Notes: generated by a model from the sequence alone, not told the origin. A DNA stretch of 64,000 nucleotides from an uncultured Lachnospiraceae bacterium (GCA_910579505.1 CAJTTZ010000006.1:62001-126000), one strand, 5' to 3'. Positions 41,870 through 50,790 are shown, counted from the first letter of the stretch. Numbers and translations are program-made.

Positions 41870-43459
41870 TTACATAGCTTCAACCGCGGCCCTCTCAATC
41901 GCAAGTCCTGCACTGTATACTTTCATGAACTTGTTAAATCCTTCCACATCGGATGCCTTGGGCTCCAGCTTTTCACCCTTCTGGCCCGCAAACACCTTGC
42001 TGTCGAGGAATGCCGCCAGACTCTCGTCCGCGCCCTTATTAATCATGTAGGAAGCGAGAAGCGCAATGCCCCACGCGCCGCCTTCGCCCGCCGTCTCCAT
42101 AACGCTCACGGGCGCATTCATTGCCGCCGCAAGGATGCTCTGCCCTACGCCCTTGGTCTTAAACAGGCCGCCGTGCCCTAAGATCTCGTCCACTTCCACC
42201 TTCTCCTCAGTAAACAGAATGTCAAAGCCGGTCTTAAGCGCGCCCAGAGAGGTGAACAGATGCACTCTCATAAAGTTCGCCAGATTAAACTTCGCATCGG
42301 GCTTTCTCACAAACAGGGGACGTCCCTCGTTAAAACCTGTCACATGCTCGCCGGAGAAATAATTGTAGGCAAGCAGGCCGCCGCAGTCGTCATCTCCCTC
42401 CAATGCCTTACGGTAGAGATTGCCGTACAGTTCATTCATATCAACCTTCATGCCCATCACTTCAGAGTATTCCTTAAACAGGTTCACCCACGCGTTCAGG
42501 TCGGAAGTACAGTTGTTGCAGTGCACCATCGCCACAAGGCTGCCGTCCGGGGTCGTCACCAGGTCAATCGCGTCATATACTTTGGAGAGTTCCTTTTCCA
42601 TAACGATCATACCGAACACGCTCGTTCCTGCGGATACGTTACCAGTACGTTTGGCCACACTGTTGGTCGCCGCCATGCCTGTACCCGCATCGCCCTCGGG
42701 AGGACAGAAAGGAATGCCTGCCTGCAATGTGCCGGTGGGATCAAGCAGCTTCGCACCTTCCTCAGTGAGCGCGCCCGCCTGCTGCCCTGCCGTGTACACC
42801 GCCGGTAGCACGTCTTTCAGCTTCCACGCAAATCCCTTATCTGCAACCGCCTCGTCGAACTGCGCGATCATCTTTTCATTAAACTGCCCCGTTGCGATAT
42901 CAATCGGGAACATGCCGGACGCTTCTCCCACGCCGACCACTTTTTCGCCTGTCAGCTTCCACTGGATATAGCCCGCCAGTGTGATGACAAATTTCAGATC
43001 CGGCACATGCGCCTCACCGTTTAAAACCGCCTGATAGAGATGCGCAATCGTCCATCTCTGCGGAATGTGGTAATTGAAAAGCTCAGTCAGTTTCGTGGAT
43101 GCCTCTTCCGTGATCGTATTTCTCCATGTGCGGAAGGGAACCATCAGCTCATCCTTCTCGTTAAACGCCATGTAGCCGTGCATCATTGCGGAGAAACCAA
43201 TCGCCCCCAGCTTCACAAGTTTCTCCCCGTACTGTGCCTGCACATCTTCCGTCAGCTTTTTGTAGCAGTCCTGAAGCCCCGTCCAGATGTCGTCCAGACT
43301 GTAAGTCCAGATGCCGTTCTCCAGTCTGTTTTCCCAGTCGTGCGCCCCCGATGCGATAGGCTTGTTATTCTCATCCACAAGAACCGCCTTGATTCTGGTA
43401 GAACCAAACTCAATACCAAGCACCGCCTTACCGCTTGCAATACATTCTTTTGCTCCCAT
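41870..43459 (-). CDS. araB: Ribulokinase, FGGY family
   Basis: ATP-dependent kinase making L-ribulose-5-phosphate. About 529 residues: N-terminal FGGY domain (AVLGIEFGSTRIKAVLVDENNKPIA with the phosphate loop), the substrate region RTWRNTITEEA, and the C-terminal domain with GNVSAGTSVFGM and ETAGEGGAWGIALLASYM. It differs from proteobacterial AraB and is the Firmicutes long form. The frame opens at 43516 inside araA, but GGAGG before the ATG at 43459 and a proper N-terminus decide the start. It is 32 bases after araA. Position between araA and araD supports L-ribulose as substrate. Confidence 0.92.
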   Translation of the reverse strand: MGAKECIASGKAVLGIEFGSTRIKAVLVDENNKPIASGAHDWENRLENGIWTYSLDDIWTGLQDCYKKLTEDVQAQYGEKLVKLGAIGFSAMMHGYMAFNEKDELMVPFRTWRNTITEEASTKLTELFNYHIPQRWTIAHLYQAVLNGEAHVPDLKFVITLAGYIQWKLTGEKVVGVGEASGMFPIDIATGQFNEKMIAQFDEAVADKGFAWKLKDVLPAVYTAGQQAGALTEEGAKLLDPTGTLQAGIPFCPPEGDAGTGMAATNSVAKRTGNVSAGTSVFGMIVMEKELSKVYDAIDLVTTPDGSLVAMVHCNNCTSDLNAWVNLFKEYSEVMGMKVDMNELYGNLYRKALEGDDDCGGLLAYNYFSGEHVTGFNEGRPLFVRKPDAKFNLANFMRVHLFTSLGALKTGFDILFTEEKVEVDEILGHGGLFKTKGVGQSILAAAMNAPVSVMETAGEGGAWGIALLASYMINKGADESLAAFLDSKVFAGQKGEKLEPKASDVEGFNKFMKVYSAGLAIERAAVEAM

Positions 43460-43491
43460 ACTTATCCCTTTTCCTCCTTTTACATATTTAA

Positions 43492-44988
43492 TTAACGGAA
43501 CGCTGCTTCGTTCCATCTGAGCATATTCTTGAAGTCACGAATATTGGTGTCCTTGTCAATGATAACGCTCTCGATACCCATTGCGTCCGCCCAGTCTGCC
43601 ATCTGCTCCACGGTCAGGTCATAGGAGAATGCCGTGTGGTGAGCGCCGCCGGCAAGAATCCACGCAGTCGCCCCGACTTCCATATTAGGCTGAGGCGTCC
43701 AGAATGCCGTGCCAACAGGAAGCTTCGGCATAGGCTTCTCCACCTTCTTGCAGTCCACCGCATTGATCAGCAGGCGGAAACGGGTGCCCAGGTCTACGAG
43801 AGAGCACGCCACCGCAGGCCCTGTCTTTGACGTGAATACCAGACGGGCGGGATCTTCCCTGTTACCCATGGAAAGCGGGCATACCTTAATGCCGATGTCA
43901 CCGTCCGCAACGGAAGGACATACCTCAAGCATATGCGCCTGCAGAATACCTTCCTTGCCGGGCACGAGATTGTAGGTGTAGTCCTCCATCATGGAAGTAC
44001 CCTTCGCGTCCTTGATACCCGCCGTCATCAGCTTCATAATGCGGACCATTGCCGCTACCTTCCAGTCGCCCTCAGCGCCGAAACCGTAGCCTTTTTCCAT
44101 CAGTCTCTGGATCGCCAGGCCCGGAAGCTGCTTCAGACCGCCAAGCATGCCGAAATGTGTCACAACCGCATGATAGTCGTTCTCTACAAGGAATTTCTCG
44201 ATACCGATCTCCTGCTGCGCCTGTACAGCCACATGTTTCTTGAACTCGTCGAGATCCCTGCCTTCGTCAATAATCTTATATTTGCTGTAATACTCTTCAA
44301 CCAGCGCGTTTACATCGCCCTGCGGCACCGCGTCCACATACTCAACCACGTCGTTTACGCAGTAATGGTCGATCTCCCAGCCAAACTTGATCTGCGCTTC
44401 TACCTTATCGCCTTCTGTCACGGCAACGTTGTTCATGTTGTCGCCGAAGCGGCACACGCGCACATGGGAGGATTCGATCACGCCGATTGCCGTGCGCATC
44501 CAGCTTCCAAGCTTATTCTGCACGCTCTCAGATGCCCAATGCCCGACAATAATCTTGCGCTCGATACCCATGCGGCTCACGATATGTCCGTACTCCCTGT
44601 CGCCGTGCGCAGACTGGTTCTCATTCATGAAATCCATATCTATACTATCGTAAGGAATCTCCTCATTGAACTGCGTATGCAGATGGCAGAGCGGTTTCCG
44701 AAACTCCTTTAATCCGAGAATCCACATCTTAGCCGGAGAGAATGTGTGCATCCATGTAATCACACCCGCGCACTCCGGGTCGTTGTTTGCATCGTTAAGC
44801 GCCTGCCGGATGGAAGCCTGACTGATTAACGTAGGCTTTAATACCACCTCAAAAGGCAGATTGCCGGAGGCATTCAGCCCCTCCACAATTTTCGCGGAAT
44901 GATCCGCCACTTTTCTCAGGCACTCATCCCCATATAAGTCCTGAGACCCTGTGCAAAACCAAAATTTGTAGTTCTTTGCTGCGATCAT
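43492..44988 (-). CDS. araA: L-arabinose isomerase
   Basis: Mn-dependent isomerase turning L-arabinose into L-ribulose. 498 residues. It opens KNYKFWFCTGSQDLYGDE and keeps TFSPAKMWILGLKEFRKPLCHLHTQ, the catalytic Glu regions (GFGAEGDWKVAAM and MEDYTYNLVPGKEGILQAHMLEVCP) and the late His region GGAHHTAFSYDL. The frame extends upstream to 45099, but AGAGAGGG before the ATG at 44988 and family length fix the start. It is the first gene of araA-araB-araD, behind a long hairpin-rich leader and an AraR-type operator/promoter. Confidence 0.97.
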   Translation of the reverse strand: MIAAKNYKFWFCTGSQDLYGDECLRKVADHSAKIVEGLNASGNLPFEVVLKPTLISQASIRQALNDANNDPECAGVITWMHTFSPAKMWILGLKEFRKPLCHLHTQFNEEIPYDSIDMDFMNENQSAHGDREYGHIVSRMGIERKIIVGHWASESVQNKLGSWMRTAIGVIESSHVRVCRFGDNMNNVAVTEGDKVEAQIKFGWEIDHYCVNDVVEYVDAVPQGDVNALVEEYYSKYKIIDEGRDLDEFKKHVAVQAQQEIGIEKFLVENDYHAVVTHFGMLGGLKQLPGLAIQRLMEKGYGFGAEGDWKVAAMVRIMKLMTAGIKDAKGTSMMEDYTYNLVPGKEGILQAHMLEVCPSVADGDIGIKVCPLSMGNREDPARLVFTSKTGPAVACSLVDLGTRFRLLINAVDCKKVEKPMPKLPVGTAFWTPQPNMEVGATAWILAGGAHHTAFSYDLTVEQMADWADAMGIESVIIDKDTNIRDFKNMLRWNEAAFR

Positions 44989-45143
44989 ACAATACCCTCT
45001 CTTTCTTTTTTGTTTGCGCCGTGCTGTGAGACCCGCGCTTACGCGCTCACTGTCCGTCTTCGTCGGACATCTGCTCGTTAATACCGCCGCGTAAAACAAA
45101 TGCCTGCTTCGCAGCCGCTTGTTTCCCTGCAGCTGGCATTAAG
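44989..45143 (-). other. Hairpin-rich leader of araA
   Basis: The transcript start predicted near 45204 leaves a leader of about 215 bases. It contains successive hairpins with short purine loops: AACAAGCGGCTGC-GAA-GCAG..., TGTCCG-N7-CGGACA, and GTGAGCGCG-TAA-GCGCG..CTCAC. No open reading frame with a ribosome site or terminator is seen. It may be a riboregulator or a cluster of palindromic repeat units. Confidence 0.4.
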
Positions 45144-45170
45144 TTGTACATATATACAATTTTGTATACA
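45144..45170. promoter_or_regulatory. AraR-type operators downstream of the araA promoter
   Basis: TTGTA-CATATA-TACAA (45144-45159), followed by TGTATACA (45163-45170). Both carry the TTGTA/TACAA half-sites of the AraR operator, lying within the transcribed leader, where binding could block elongation or loop with the promoter-proximal site. Confidence 0.55.
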
Positions 45171-45210
45171 GTATTACACGTATACCGCACAGCCATATCA
45201 CGCATTTCTT

Positions 45211-45239
45211 ACTATACAGTCTACTACTTGTACATACAA
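45211..45239 (-). promoter_or_regulatory. araA promoter overlapping an AraR operator
   Basis: Read on the minus strand: TTGTAT, 17 bases, TATAGT. The -35 box is inside TTGTATGTACAA. Confidence 0.6.
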
Positions 45240-45260
45240 ATACGCAAGTTGTATATACAC
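45228..45260. promoter_or_regulatory. AraR-type operators at the araA promoter
   Basis: TTGTACATACAA (45228-45239) differs by one base from the core of the Bacillus AraR operator (TTGTACGTACAA). A second copy, TTGTATATACAC (45249-45260), ends two bases before the araR stop. The centres are 21 bases apart, two helical turns, so cooperative binding is possible. Confidence 0.7.
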
Positions 45261-45261
45261 T

Positions 45262-46344
45262 TTATTTAATCTTCCGCACCGACCTCCGCGGCACTACATC
45301 CACCTCAAACTCATAGGTCGCATCAAACCCCGGATCTTTAATCATCCGCAGCAGATTTTCCGCCGCCTTTCCACCCAGACGCTCCATCGGATGCGGTGTG
45401 GAGGCGATAGGCACCTCGCCGAGGATGGCCAGCTCCGAATCGTCCACACTGGCCACCGAAATATCCTGTGGAACCCTGATGCCGTTCTTTTTAAAAATAT
45501 CCAAAAGCCCGAAAGCAACCTCATCGTTGTAACAGAACACCGCCGTACAGTCCTTGAAACGTTCCAGGACCTTTCCTGCCGCTTTGTCCAGGTGCTGCTT
45601 CTCCTCCGTATCCACCCAGACGATCTGCCTGTCTTCCACTTCCAGTCCGTCGTCCATCATCGCGTCCATATAGCCCGAAAAACGCGCCTGTCCCTGCCCG
45701 TCGTCCAGTTTAAAAATGCCGCCGATTTTTTCATGTCCCATGGAGAGCAGATACTTTGTCATCTTCCATCCCGCCATATGGTCGTTGATGGACACATGCG
45801 GAATTTTTAACTGCGGATAGAAGCTGTTGATAAAAATAACCGGGATCCGTTTTTTGCGGATCTCCTGATAAAGCCGCAGATTGGGATTTGGAATGCCGCT
45901 CTTCGTGGGCTCGACAATCAGCCCCGACACCTCGTCCCTGCTGATAATATCCTCGAGAATGGTCTTTTCCCGTCCGTGCTGGTTGTTGGTAAAGGCAATC
46001 TGCACCGAATACCCCGCCTCCAGAAGCACGCTCTCTATACCCTGTATCGTCCGCGGAAAAATATAACCGTCCACATAAGTCGTCACCACAGAAACACGCA
46101 TCCGCTTTGTCAGGTTCGCCAGACGGTTATCGTTAATATATGTGCCGCTTCCCTGAATCCGTCGTATAATCCCTTCATTCTCCAAAACCCCGATTGCGTG
46201 TCTGACTGTCTGACGACTTACGCCGAACATCTCTTTCAGCGTATTTTCCGAATACATCTTCTGCCCGGGCACGAGCTTTTTCGTCTCTATCTGTTCGTTG
46301 ATCCATCCGACCAACTCCATGTACTTAGGTGTTGCCTTTTCCAT
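45262..46344 (-). CDS. araR: AraR-type repressor (GntR DNA-binding domain fused to LacI-type sensor)
   Basis: Arabinose-responsive repressor, about 360 residues. The N-terminal GntR winged helix is at about 1-70 (KMYSENTLKEMFGVSRQTVRHAIGVLENEGIIRRIQGSGTYI). The rest is a LacI/periplasmic-binding-type sugar sensor (about 80-355; VSVVTTYVDGYIFPRTIQGIE, FINSFYPQL, CYNDEVAFGLL, ASVDDSELA). This fusion is the hallmark of AraR. A frame opens at 46485, but AAGGGGA before the ATG at 46344 is preferred. It lies between the transporter and araA, with TTGTA/TACAA operators next to both. Confidence 0.92.
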   Translation of the reverse strand: MEKATPKYMELVGWINEQIETKKLVPGQKMYSENTLKEMFGVSRQTVRHAIGVLENEGIIRRIQGSGTYINDNRLANLTKRMRVSVVTTYVDGYIFPRTIQGIESVLLEAGYSVQIAFTNNQHGREKTILEDIISRDEVSGLIVEPTKSGIPNPNLRLYQEIRKKRIPVIFINSFYPQLKIPHVSINDHMAGWKMTKYLLSMGHEKIGGIFKLDDGQGQARFSGYMDAMMDDGLEVEDRQIVWVDTEEKQHLDKAAGKVLERFKDCTAVFCYNDEVAFGLLDIFKKNGIRVPQDISVASVDDSELAILGEVPIASTPHPMERLGGKAAENLLRMIKDPGFDATYEFEVDVVPRRSVRKIK

Positions 46345-46423
46345 ACCATTCCCCTTATCTTTCATTCCCGCGGGCAATGAGCCCGGCGGCAGCCAGCAGA
46401 CATCTGACTGATCCCCCGTACGC

Positions 46424-46450
46424 AAAAGGGCTGCCCTCTTAGGCAGCCCT
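46424..46450 (-). terminator. Intrinsic terminator after the sugar ABC operon
   Basis: Stem AGGGCTGCC/GGCAGCCCT with a 6-base loop, followed on the minus strand by TTTT. It separates mmsB from araR, so araR probably has its own promoter or relies on readthrough. Confidence 0.7.
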
Positions 46451-46511
46451 AGCTTATCAGGACTGCGCTTCGCCACGCTGTCCACACTTTTGCGTATCCG
46501 AACCGGATTGC

Positions 46512-47684
46512 TTAGCCCTTCTTTCTCTTGGAAATAACGTCCACGGTAACGGCTCCGAGAAGAACCGCACCTTTCACGATCTTCTGAATATCCGTAGACC
46601 AGCCGTACAGTGACATACCGTTATTCAGAATACCCATGATAAACGCGCCGACTACAGCACCCATGATCGTACCGGCACCACCGGCTACCGCCGCACCGCC
46701 GATATAACAGGAAGCGATAGCATCCATTTCGAAACCGTCGCCCGCCTTCGGGGTGGAGGAGGAGTTACGTGCCGATAAAACGATACCCGCTACCGCACTC
46801 AGGATTCCCATGTTGGTATATACCCAGAAGAACACCTTTTTCGTATCAATACCGGAAAGGTTTGCCGCCTTTCTGTTACCGCCCAGCGCGTAAATCTGAC
46901 GGCCCGCCACCGTCTTACTCGTGATAAACCCATACAGTGCAATCAGCAGTGCCATGATAACGAGCACGAAGGGAAGTCCGTTGTACTGCGCCAGTTTGAT
47001 GAAGCAGAACCAGATAATAAAGAGCATAACCACAAGTTTCAGCGCTACCTGCCATAAAGGATTGGTCGCAAAATTATATTTCTCTTTCGTCTTAATGCTG
47101 CGGATCTCGTTGAGAACCAGCGCCACAGAAGCGACAATCGCTACCGCGATACAAACCAGATCCAGCGTGCCGCCGCCCACATTGACCTTTGCCGTGGGAA
47201 GGAAGCCTGCGCCCAGATACACGTAATTGTCCGGGTGGGGACCTTTTGTCTGTGCCTTCAGAAGCGTATATGTAAGTCCGCGTCCCATCAACATGGTAGC
47301 AAGCGTTACAACGAAAGGCGGGATATCCAGATAAGCGATAAAGAATCCTGCAAACATGCCTACCAGAAGACCGATCAGCAATGCCACAAGGATCGCGATC
47401 CACATATTCAACTTATAGTCAATCAGGATAATACCTGCCGCCGCACCGGTGAGCGCTACCACGGAGCCGACGCCCAGATCGACGTTACCTGTCAGTACGC
47501 ACAACAGCATACCGATAGCAAGAATAACCACATAACCATTCTGCATGATAAGGTTGTTGATATTCGCCGGGGAGAGGTTCTTTCCGCCCGTCATAATGGC
47601 GAAGATCACATAGATGGCAATAAGCGCCAGAAACATACCGTACTGTTTCATGTCAAGATTAACTACTTTTTTCTTCTCATTCAT
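46512..47684 (-). CDS. mmsB: Multiple-monosaccharide ABC transporter permease
   Basis: Inner-membrane channel of a CUT2-type sugar importer (GguB/MmsB family), about 390 residues with around ten hydrophobic helices. The BPD_transp_2 motif AGRQIYALGGNRKAANLSGIDTKKVFFWVY is visible, with GSVVALTGAAAGI near the N-terminus. The frame opens with a GTG at 47693; AAAGGG eight bases before the ATG at 47684 is preferred. It overlaps the end of mmsA. Family members carry arabinose, galactose, glucose or xylose; neighbours favour L-arabinose. Confidence 0.9.
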   Translation of the reverse strand: MNEKKKVVNLDMKQYGMFLALIAIYVIFAIMTGGKNLSPANINNLIMQNGYVVILAIGMLLCVLTGNVDLGVGSVVALTGAAAGIILIDYKLNMWIAILVALLIGLLVGMFAGFFIAYLDIPPFVVTLATMLMGRGLTYTLLKAQTKGPHPDNYVYLGAGFLPTAKVNVGGGTLDLVCIAVAIVASVALVLNEIRSIKTKEKYNFATNPLWQVALKLVVMLFIIWFCFIKLAQYNGLPFVLVIMALLIALYGFITSKTVAGRQIYALGGNRKAANLSGIDTKKVFFWVYTNMGILSAVAGIVLSARNSSSTPKAGDGFEMDAIASCYIGGAAVAGGAGTIMGAVVGAFIMGILNNGMSLYGWSTDIQKIVKGAVLLGAVTVDVISKRKKG

Positions 47685-49236
47685 TTCCATCACCCTTTCT
47701 ATTATGTGCCATAATACACTGCATAATTTTTTCCTGTGTCAGCTCCTCGTGATTCAGTTCACCCGCGATCTGTCCCTCATTGATCACGTATGTCCTGTCG
47801 CATGTACCGATAATTTCCGGCATTTCAGAGGAGATAATGAGCACCGCCTTACCGGCTTTCGCCAGCTCATTGATAACACAGTAGATCTCATATTTCGCAC
47901 CTACGTCGATACCTCGCGTAGGCTCATCCAGAATCAGCACATCCGGCTGCGTCAGCATCCACTTTGCCAGAACCACCTTCTGCTGGTTACCGCCTGACAA
48001 AGAGCCGACTACCTGTTCGATGGAAGTAGCCTTGACATTGATTCTCTTCTTGTACTCTTCCGCCGCAACAATCTCGTCGTTTCCGTTGATCACGCCGTGC
48101 TTGGAGAAGAATTTCGGGCGGGCAGCTATGGTCATGTTTTCCTTGATCTCACCGATCAGGTTCAGCCCGTAGACCTTTCTGTCCTCAGACACATAGGCAA
48201 GCTTAGAGTCTATCGCCTGTTTCACGGTCTTCATCTCCACTTCCTTACCGTTGATCTTAACAGTCCCGGAGATCTTCTGCCCGTAGCTGTGCCCGAATAC
48301 GCTCATGGCAAACTCGGTACGCCCCGCGCCCATCAGTCCGGCAAGACCCACAACCTCGCCCGCCCGGACACTGATATTAATATTTTTCAAAATCTGACGC
48401 TCCGCATCATCGGGATGATATACATTCCAATCCTTGACTTCAAAGATTGTGTCGCCGATCTTCACGCCCTCTCGCGCAGGATAACGGTTAGTCATTTCAC
48501 GTCCAACCATGCCCTTGATCACACGGTCCTCGGACATATCATCCTTGCCCTTAATCAGCGTCTCAATCGTCTTACCGTCACGGATAATCGTTACGGAGTC
48601 AGATACATATTCAATTTCATTTAACTTATGGGAAATAATAATACAGGTAATTCCCTGTTTTTTAAGCTCCAGCATAATGTCCAGAAGCTTTTTACTTTCC
48701 TCGTCATTAAGCGCCGCTGTCGGCTCGTCGAGGATCAGAAGTTCAACCTTCTTCGCCATTGCTTTCGCAATCTCGATCAGCTGCTGTTTGCCTACGCCCA
48801 GAGAGTTAACCGGCACATTCACATCTTCATGCTCCAGACCTACCCTCGCAAGCATCTCCTGCGCGCGCTGCCTGGTCTTTGTCCAGTCAATAACCCCTTT
48901 TGCCGCAAGCTGCTCGTTGCCAAGAAACACATTCTCCGCCACTGAGAGGAGCGGACTTAAAGCGAGCTCCTGATGGATAATAACGATACCCTTCGCCTCA
49001 CTGTCCCTCAGATTGTGGAACTTGCATGTCTCCCCCTTGTACACAACATCGCCGGAATATGTACCGTGGGCCCAGACGCCCGAGAGAACGTTCATCAGCG
49101 TAGATTTTCCCGCTCCGTTTTCCCCGCACAGAGCATGGATCTCCCCGCGTCTCACCTTCAGATTTACGTCATCCAGCGCTCGGACACCTGAAAATTCCTT
49201 GACAATATGGTTCATTTCCAAGATGTAATCCGACAT
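47677..49236 (-). CDS. mmsA: Multiple-monosaccharide ABC transporter ATP-binding protein
   Basis: Double-ATPase subunit that powers the importer (GguA/MmsA), 519 residues. The first half has Walker A GENGAGKSTLMNVLSG, signature LGVGKQQLIEIAKAM and Walker B LLILDEPTAALND. The second half has a degenerate Walker A (GLAGLMGAGRTEFAMSV), signature LSGGNQQKVVLAKW and Walker B VLILDEPTRGIDV, as usual in CUT2 transporters. It is 77 bases after chvE, with a hairpin between. Confidence 0.93.
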   Translation of the reverse strand: MSDYILEMNHIVKEFSGVRALDDVNLKVRRGEIHALCGENGAGKSTLMNVLSGVWAHGTYSGDVVYKGETCKFHNLRDSEAKGIVIIHQELALSPLLSVAENVFLGNEQLAAKGVIDWTKTRQRAQEMLARVGLEHEDVNVPVNSLGVGKQQLIEIAKAMAKKVELLILDEPTAALNDEESKKLLDIMLELKKQGITCIIISHKLNEIEYVSDSVTIIRDGKTIETLIKGKDDMSEDRVIKGMVGREMTNRYPAREGVKIGDTIFEVKDWNVYHPDDAERQILKNINISVRAGEVVGLAGLMGAGRTEFAMSVFGHSYGQKISGTVKINGKEVEMKTVKQAIDSKLAYVSEDRKVYGLNLIGEIKENMTIAARPKFFSKHGVINGNDEIVAAEEYKKRINVKATSIEQVVGSLSGGNQQKVVLAKWMLTQPDVLILDEPTRGIDVGAKYEIYCVINELAKAGKAVLIISSEMPEIIGTCDRTYVINEGQIAGELNHEELTQEKIMQCIMAHNRKGDGNE

Positions 49237-49266
49237 TTTCCCAACTCCCTTCCCTTTTATTAAATA

Positions 49267-49295
49267 AGGGCGGCTGCATAAACTGCCGCCGCCCT
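49267..49295 (-). terminator. Partial terminator between chvE and mmsA
   Basis: Minus-strand stem AGGGCGGC/GCCGCCCT with a 13-base loop and a weak T-tract (TATTT). Such elements commonly let the binding protein be made in excess over the membrane subunits. Confidence 0.5.
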
Positions 49296-49313
49296 CCTCA
49301 ATAGGTATAAATA

Positions 49314-50483
49314 TTACTCAGCTGCCAACTGCTCCTCTGTGTAGTAACCGCCGTCTACGATGATCTCTTTGTAGTTGGACTGGTCAACTGCTACAGGTGT
49401 GCACAGGTAAGAGGGAACTACGATCTTACCATTGTTGTACTGCTCGGTATCGTTGATCTCAGGCTCTGCGCCTTCAAGCACTGCCTGTACCATGGTAACG
49501 CACTTCTCAGCCAGGAGACGGGTATCCTTGTAGATGGACATGGTCTGCTTGCCGGAGATGATGTTCTTGGTAGCCATCAGCTCTGCATCCTGACCAGTGA
49601 TCATAGGCCAGTTAGCGTCTGTATAACCAGCGCCCTCAAGAGCCGCCTTACAGCCATATGCGAAACCATCAAAAGCGGTAGCGCAGATATCAAGATCTTC
49701 GTCAGCGTAGAAACCTGTCAGATAGTTCTCACAGTTCTGCTGAGCGGTCTCCTGGGACCATCTCAGGATACAGGTGTCATCGAAAGAAGTTCTGCCGGAC
49801 TTACAAACCAGCGCGCCGTTGTCAAGATAAGGCTGAAGAACCTCCATCAGACCTGCGTAAAGCATATGCGCGTTATTATCGTCAGGGGAACCCATGAAGA
49901 ACTCGATGGTCTTCGGGTCCGCAGGATCAAGGCCTGCATTCTCCTCAATGTACTTGCCGATTGCGGTACCAACGCCCTTGTTATCAAATGTAGCGTAGTA
50001 GGAAACTGCATCCGTGTTCATCAGCAGACGGTCGTAAGCGATGATCGGAATACCCGCATCTTTCGCCTGAGCCTCTACATTTACCAGAGCGTCAGAGTCG
50101 ATGGAAGCGATAACCAGGCAGTTAACGCCGGATGCGATCATGTTCTCGATCTGGGAAACCTGAGCCTGTACATCATCCTCTGCGTACTGAAGATCTACTT
50201 CATAGCCGAGAGACTCAAGCTGAGCCTTCATGTTCGCACCGTCATTGATCCATCTCTCGGAAGACTGGGTAGGCATTGCCACACCAACCTTCTTGCCGCC
50301 GGATGCTGCAGGAGCTTCAGCTGCGTCTGCCGCAGGAGCATCTGCCGCGGGAGCTTCCTCTGTTGCCGCAGGGGCATCTGTTGCCGCGGGAGCTGCTGTC
50401 TCCGCCTCGCCGCCGCCACAGCCTACAAGCATGGAAGCTACCATTGCTACACTTAAGAGTGTGCCTAAAACTTTCTTTTTCAT
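49314..50483 (-). CDS. chvE: Sugar-binding lipoprotein of the ABC importer (ChvE-like)
   Basis: Extracellular solute-binding protein, 389 residues. Lipoprotein signal with lipobox LVGC (Cys about 22), an Ala/Pro/Glu-rich linker (about 25-62), then a Peripla_BP_4 sugar-binding domain (GKKVGVAMPTQSSERWINDGANMKAQLESLGYE, VIASIDSDALVN, PIIAYDRLLMN, ATAFDGFAYGC, ITGQDAELMATKNIISGKQTMS). ChvE-type proteins bind arabinose, galactose and similar aldoses. First gene of the operon, with GGGAGG upstream and a consensus promoter about 210 bases away. Confidence 0.93.
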   Translation of the reverse strand: MKKKVLGTLLSVAMVASMLVGCGGGEAETAAPAATDAPAATEEAPAADAPAADAAEAPAASGGKKVGVAMPTQSSERWINDGANMKAQLESLGYEVDLQYAEDDVQAQVSQIENMIASGVNCLVIASIDSDALVNVEAQAKDAGIPIIAYDRLLMNTDAVSYYATFDNKGVGTAIGKYIEENAGLDPADPKTIEFFMGSPDDNNAHMLYAGLMEVLQPYLDNGALVCKSGRTSFDDTCILRWSQETAQQNCENYLTGFYADEDLDICATAFDGFAYGCKAALEGAGYTDANWPMITGQDAELMATKNIISGKQTMSIYKDTRLLAEKCVTMVQAVLEGAEPEINDTEQYNNGKIVVPSYLCTPVAVDQSNYKEIIVDGGYYTEEQLAAE

Positions 50484-50549
50484 GTTTTCTTTTTCCTCCC
50501 TTTATAATAGTTGTTTTGTACAGTTAACTTGTCTGCACCCTCATGCAAG

Positions 50550-50564
50550 TTGTACACTATACAA
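50550..50564. promoter_or_regulatory. AraR-type operator in the chvE leader
   Basis: TTGTA-CACTA-TACAA inverted repeat in the 5' leader of the transporter operon. A further TTGTAC half-site is at 50516-50521. The site is partly merged with the base of the leader hairpin. Confidence 0.55.
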
Positions 50565-50565
50565 T

Positions 50566-50608
50566 ATGCCGATTTTTAAAGTACTTTAGTATTTTGTTAA
50601 ATCGGCAT
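50566..50608 (-). other. Stable hairpin in the chvE leader
   Basis: ATGCCGATTT and AAATCGGCAT form a perfect 10-bp stem around 23 bases, which contain AAAGTACTTT. It lies about 85 bases upstream of the chvE ATG and directly beside an AraR-like operator. No T-tract follows, so it is not a terminator. Confidence 0.5.
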
Positions 50609-50691
50609 TTTGGAACATTTTGCTCAATAGGCGCTTAATAAGCAAGCTATTCTGTACATTTTTACCATCACAAAACCCAGATGATAGTTCC

Positions 50692-50720
50692 ATTATATAT
50701 ACATGCCAACAAATTGTCAA
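50692..50720 (-). promoter_or_regulatory. Consensus sigma-A promoter of the chvE-mmsA-mmsB operon
   Basis: Read on the minus strand: TTGACA, exactly 17 bases, TATAAT, a perfect consensus. It predicts a leader of about 200 bases. The strength suggests that the operon is held down by a repressor. Confidence 0.85.
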
Positions 50721-50753
50721 TCTTTTTATTCAGTTATTGCATACATTTCGCGC

Positions 50754-50774
50754 AAGTTGTTCGGTGTACAACTT
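50754..50774. promoter_or_regulatory. Upstream AraR-like operator of the chvE promoter
   Basis: AAGTTGT-N7-ACAACTT inverted repeat, centred about 45 bases upstream of the -35. Together with the leader site it would allow repression by looping, as described for Bacillus AraR. Confidence 0.5.
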
Positions 50775-50790
50775 ATGAGATAGGAAATGC

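Noticed and set aside
43933..44712. 259-residue plus-strand frame
   Set aside because: Antisense to araA, which has full-length family motifs.
39129..45143. CRISPR array or insertion sequence among the palindromic spacers
   Set aside because: The hairpin elements are single, unequal in sequence and unspaced; no transposase, direct repeats or cas genes are present.
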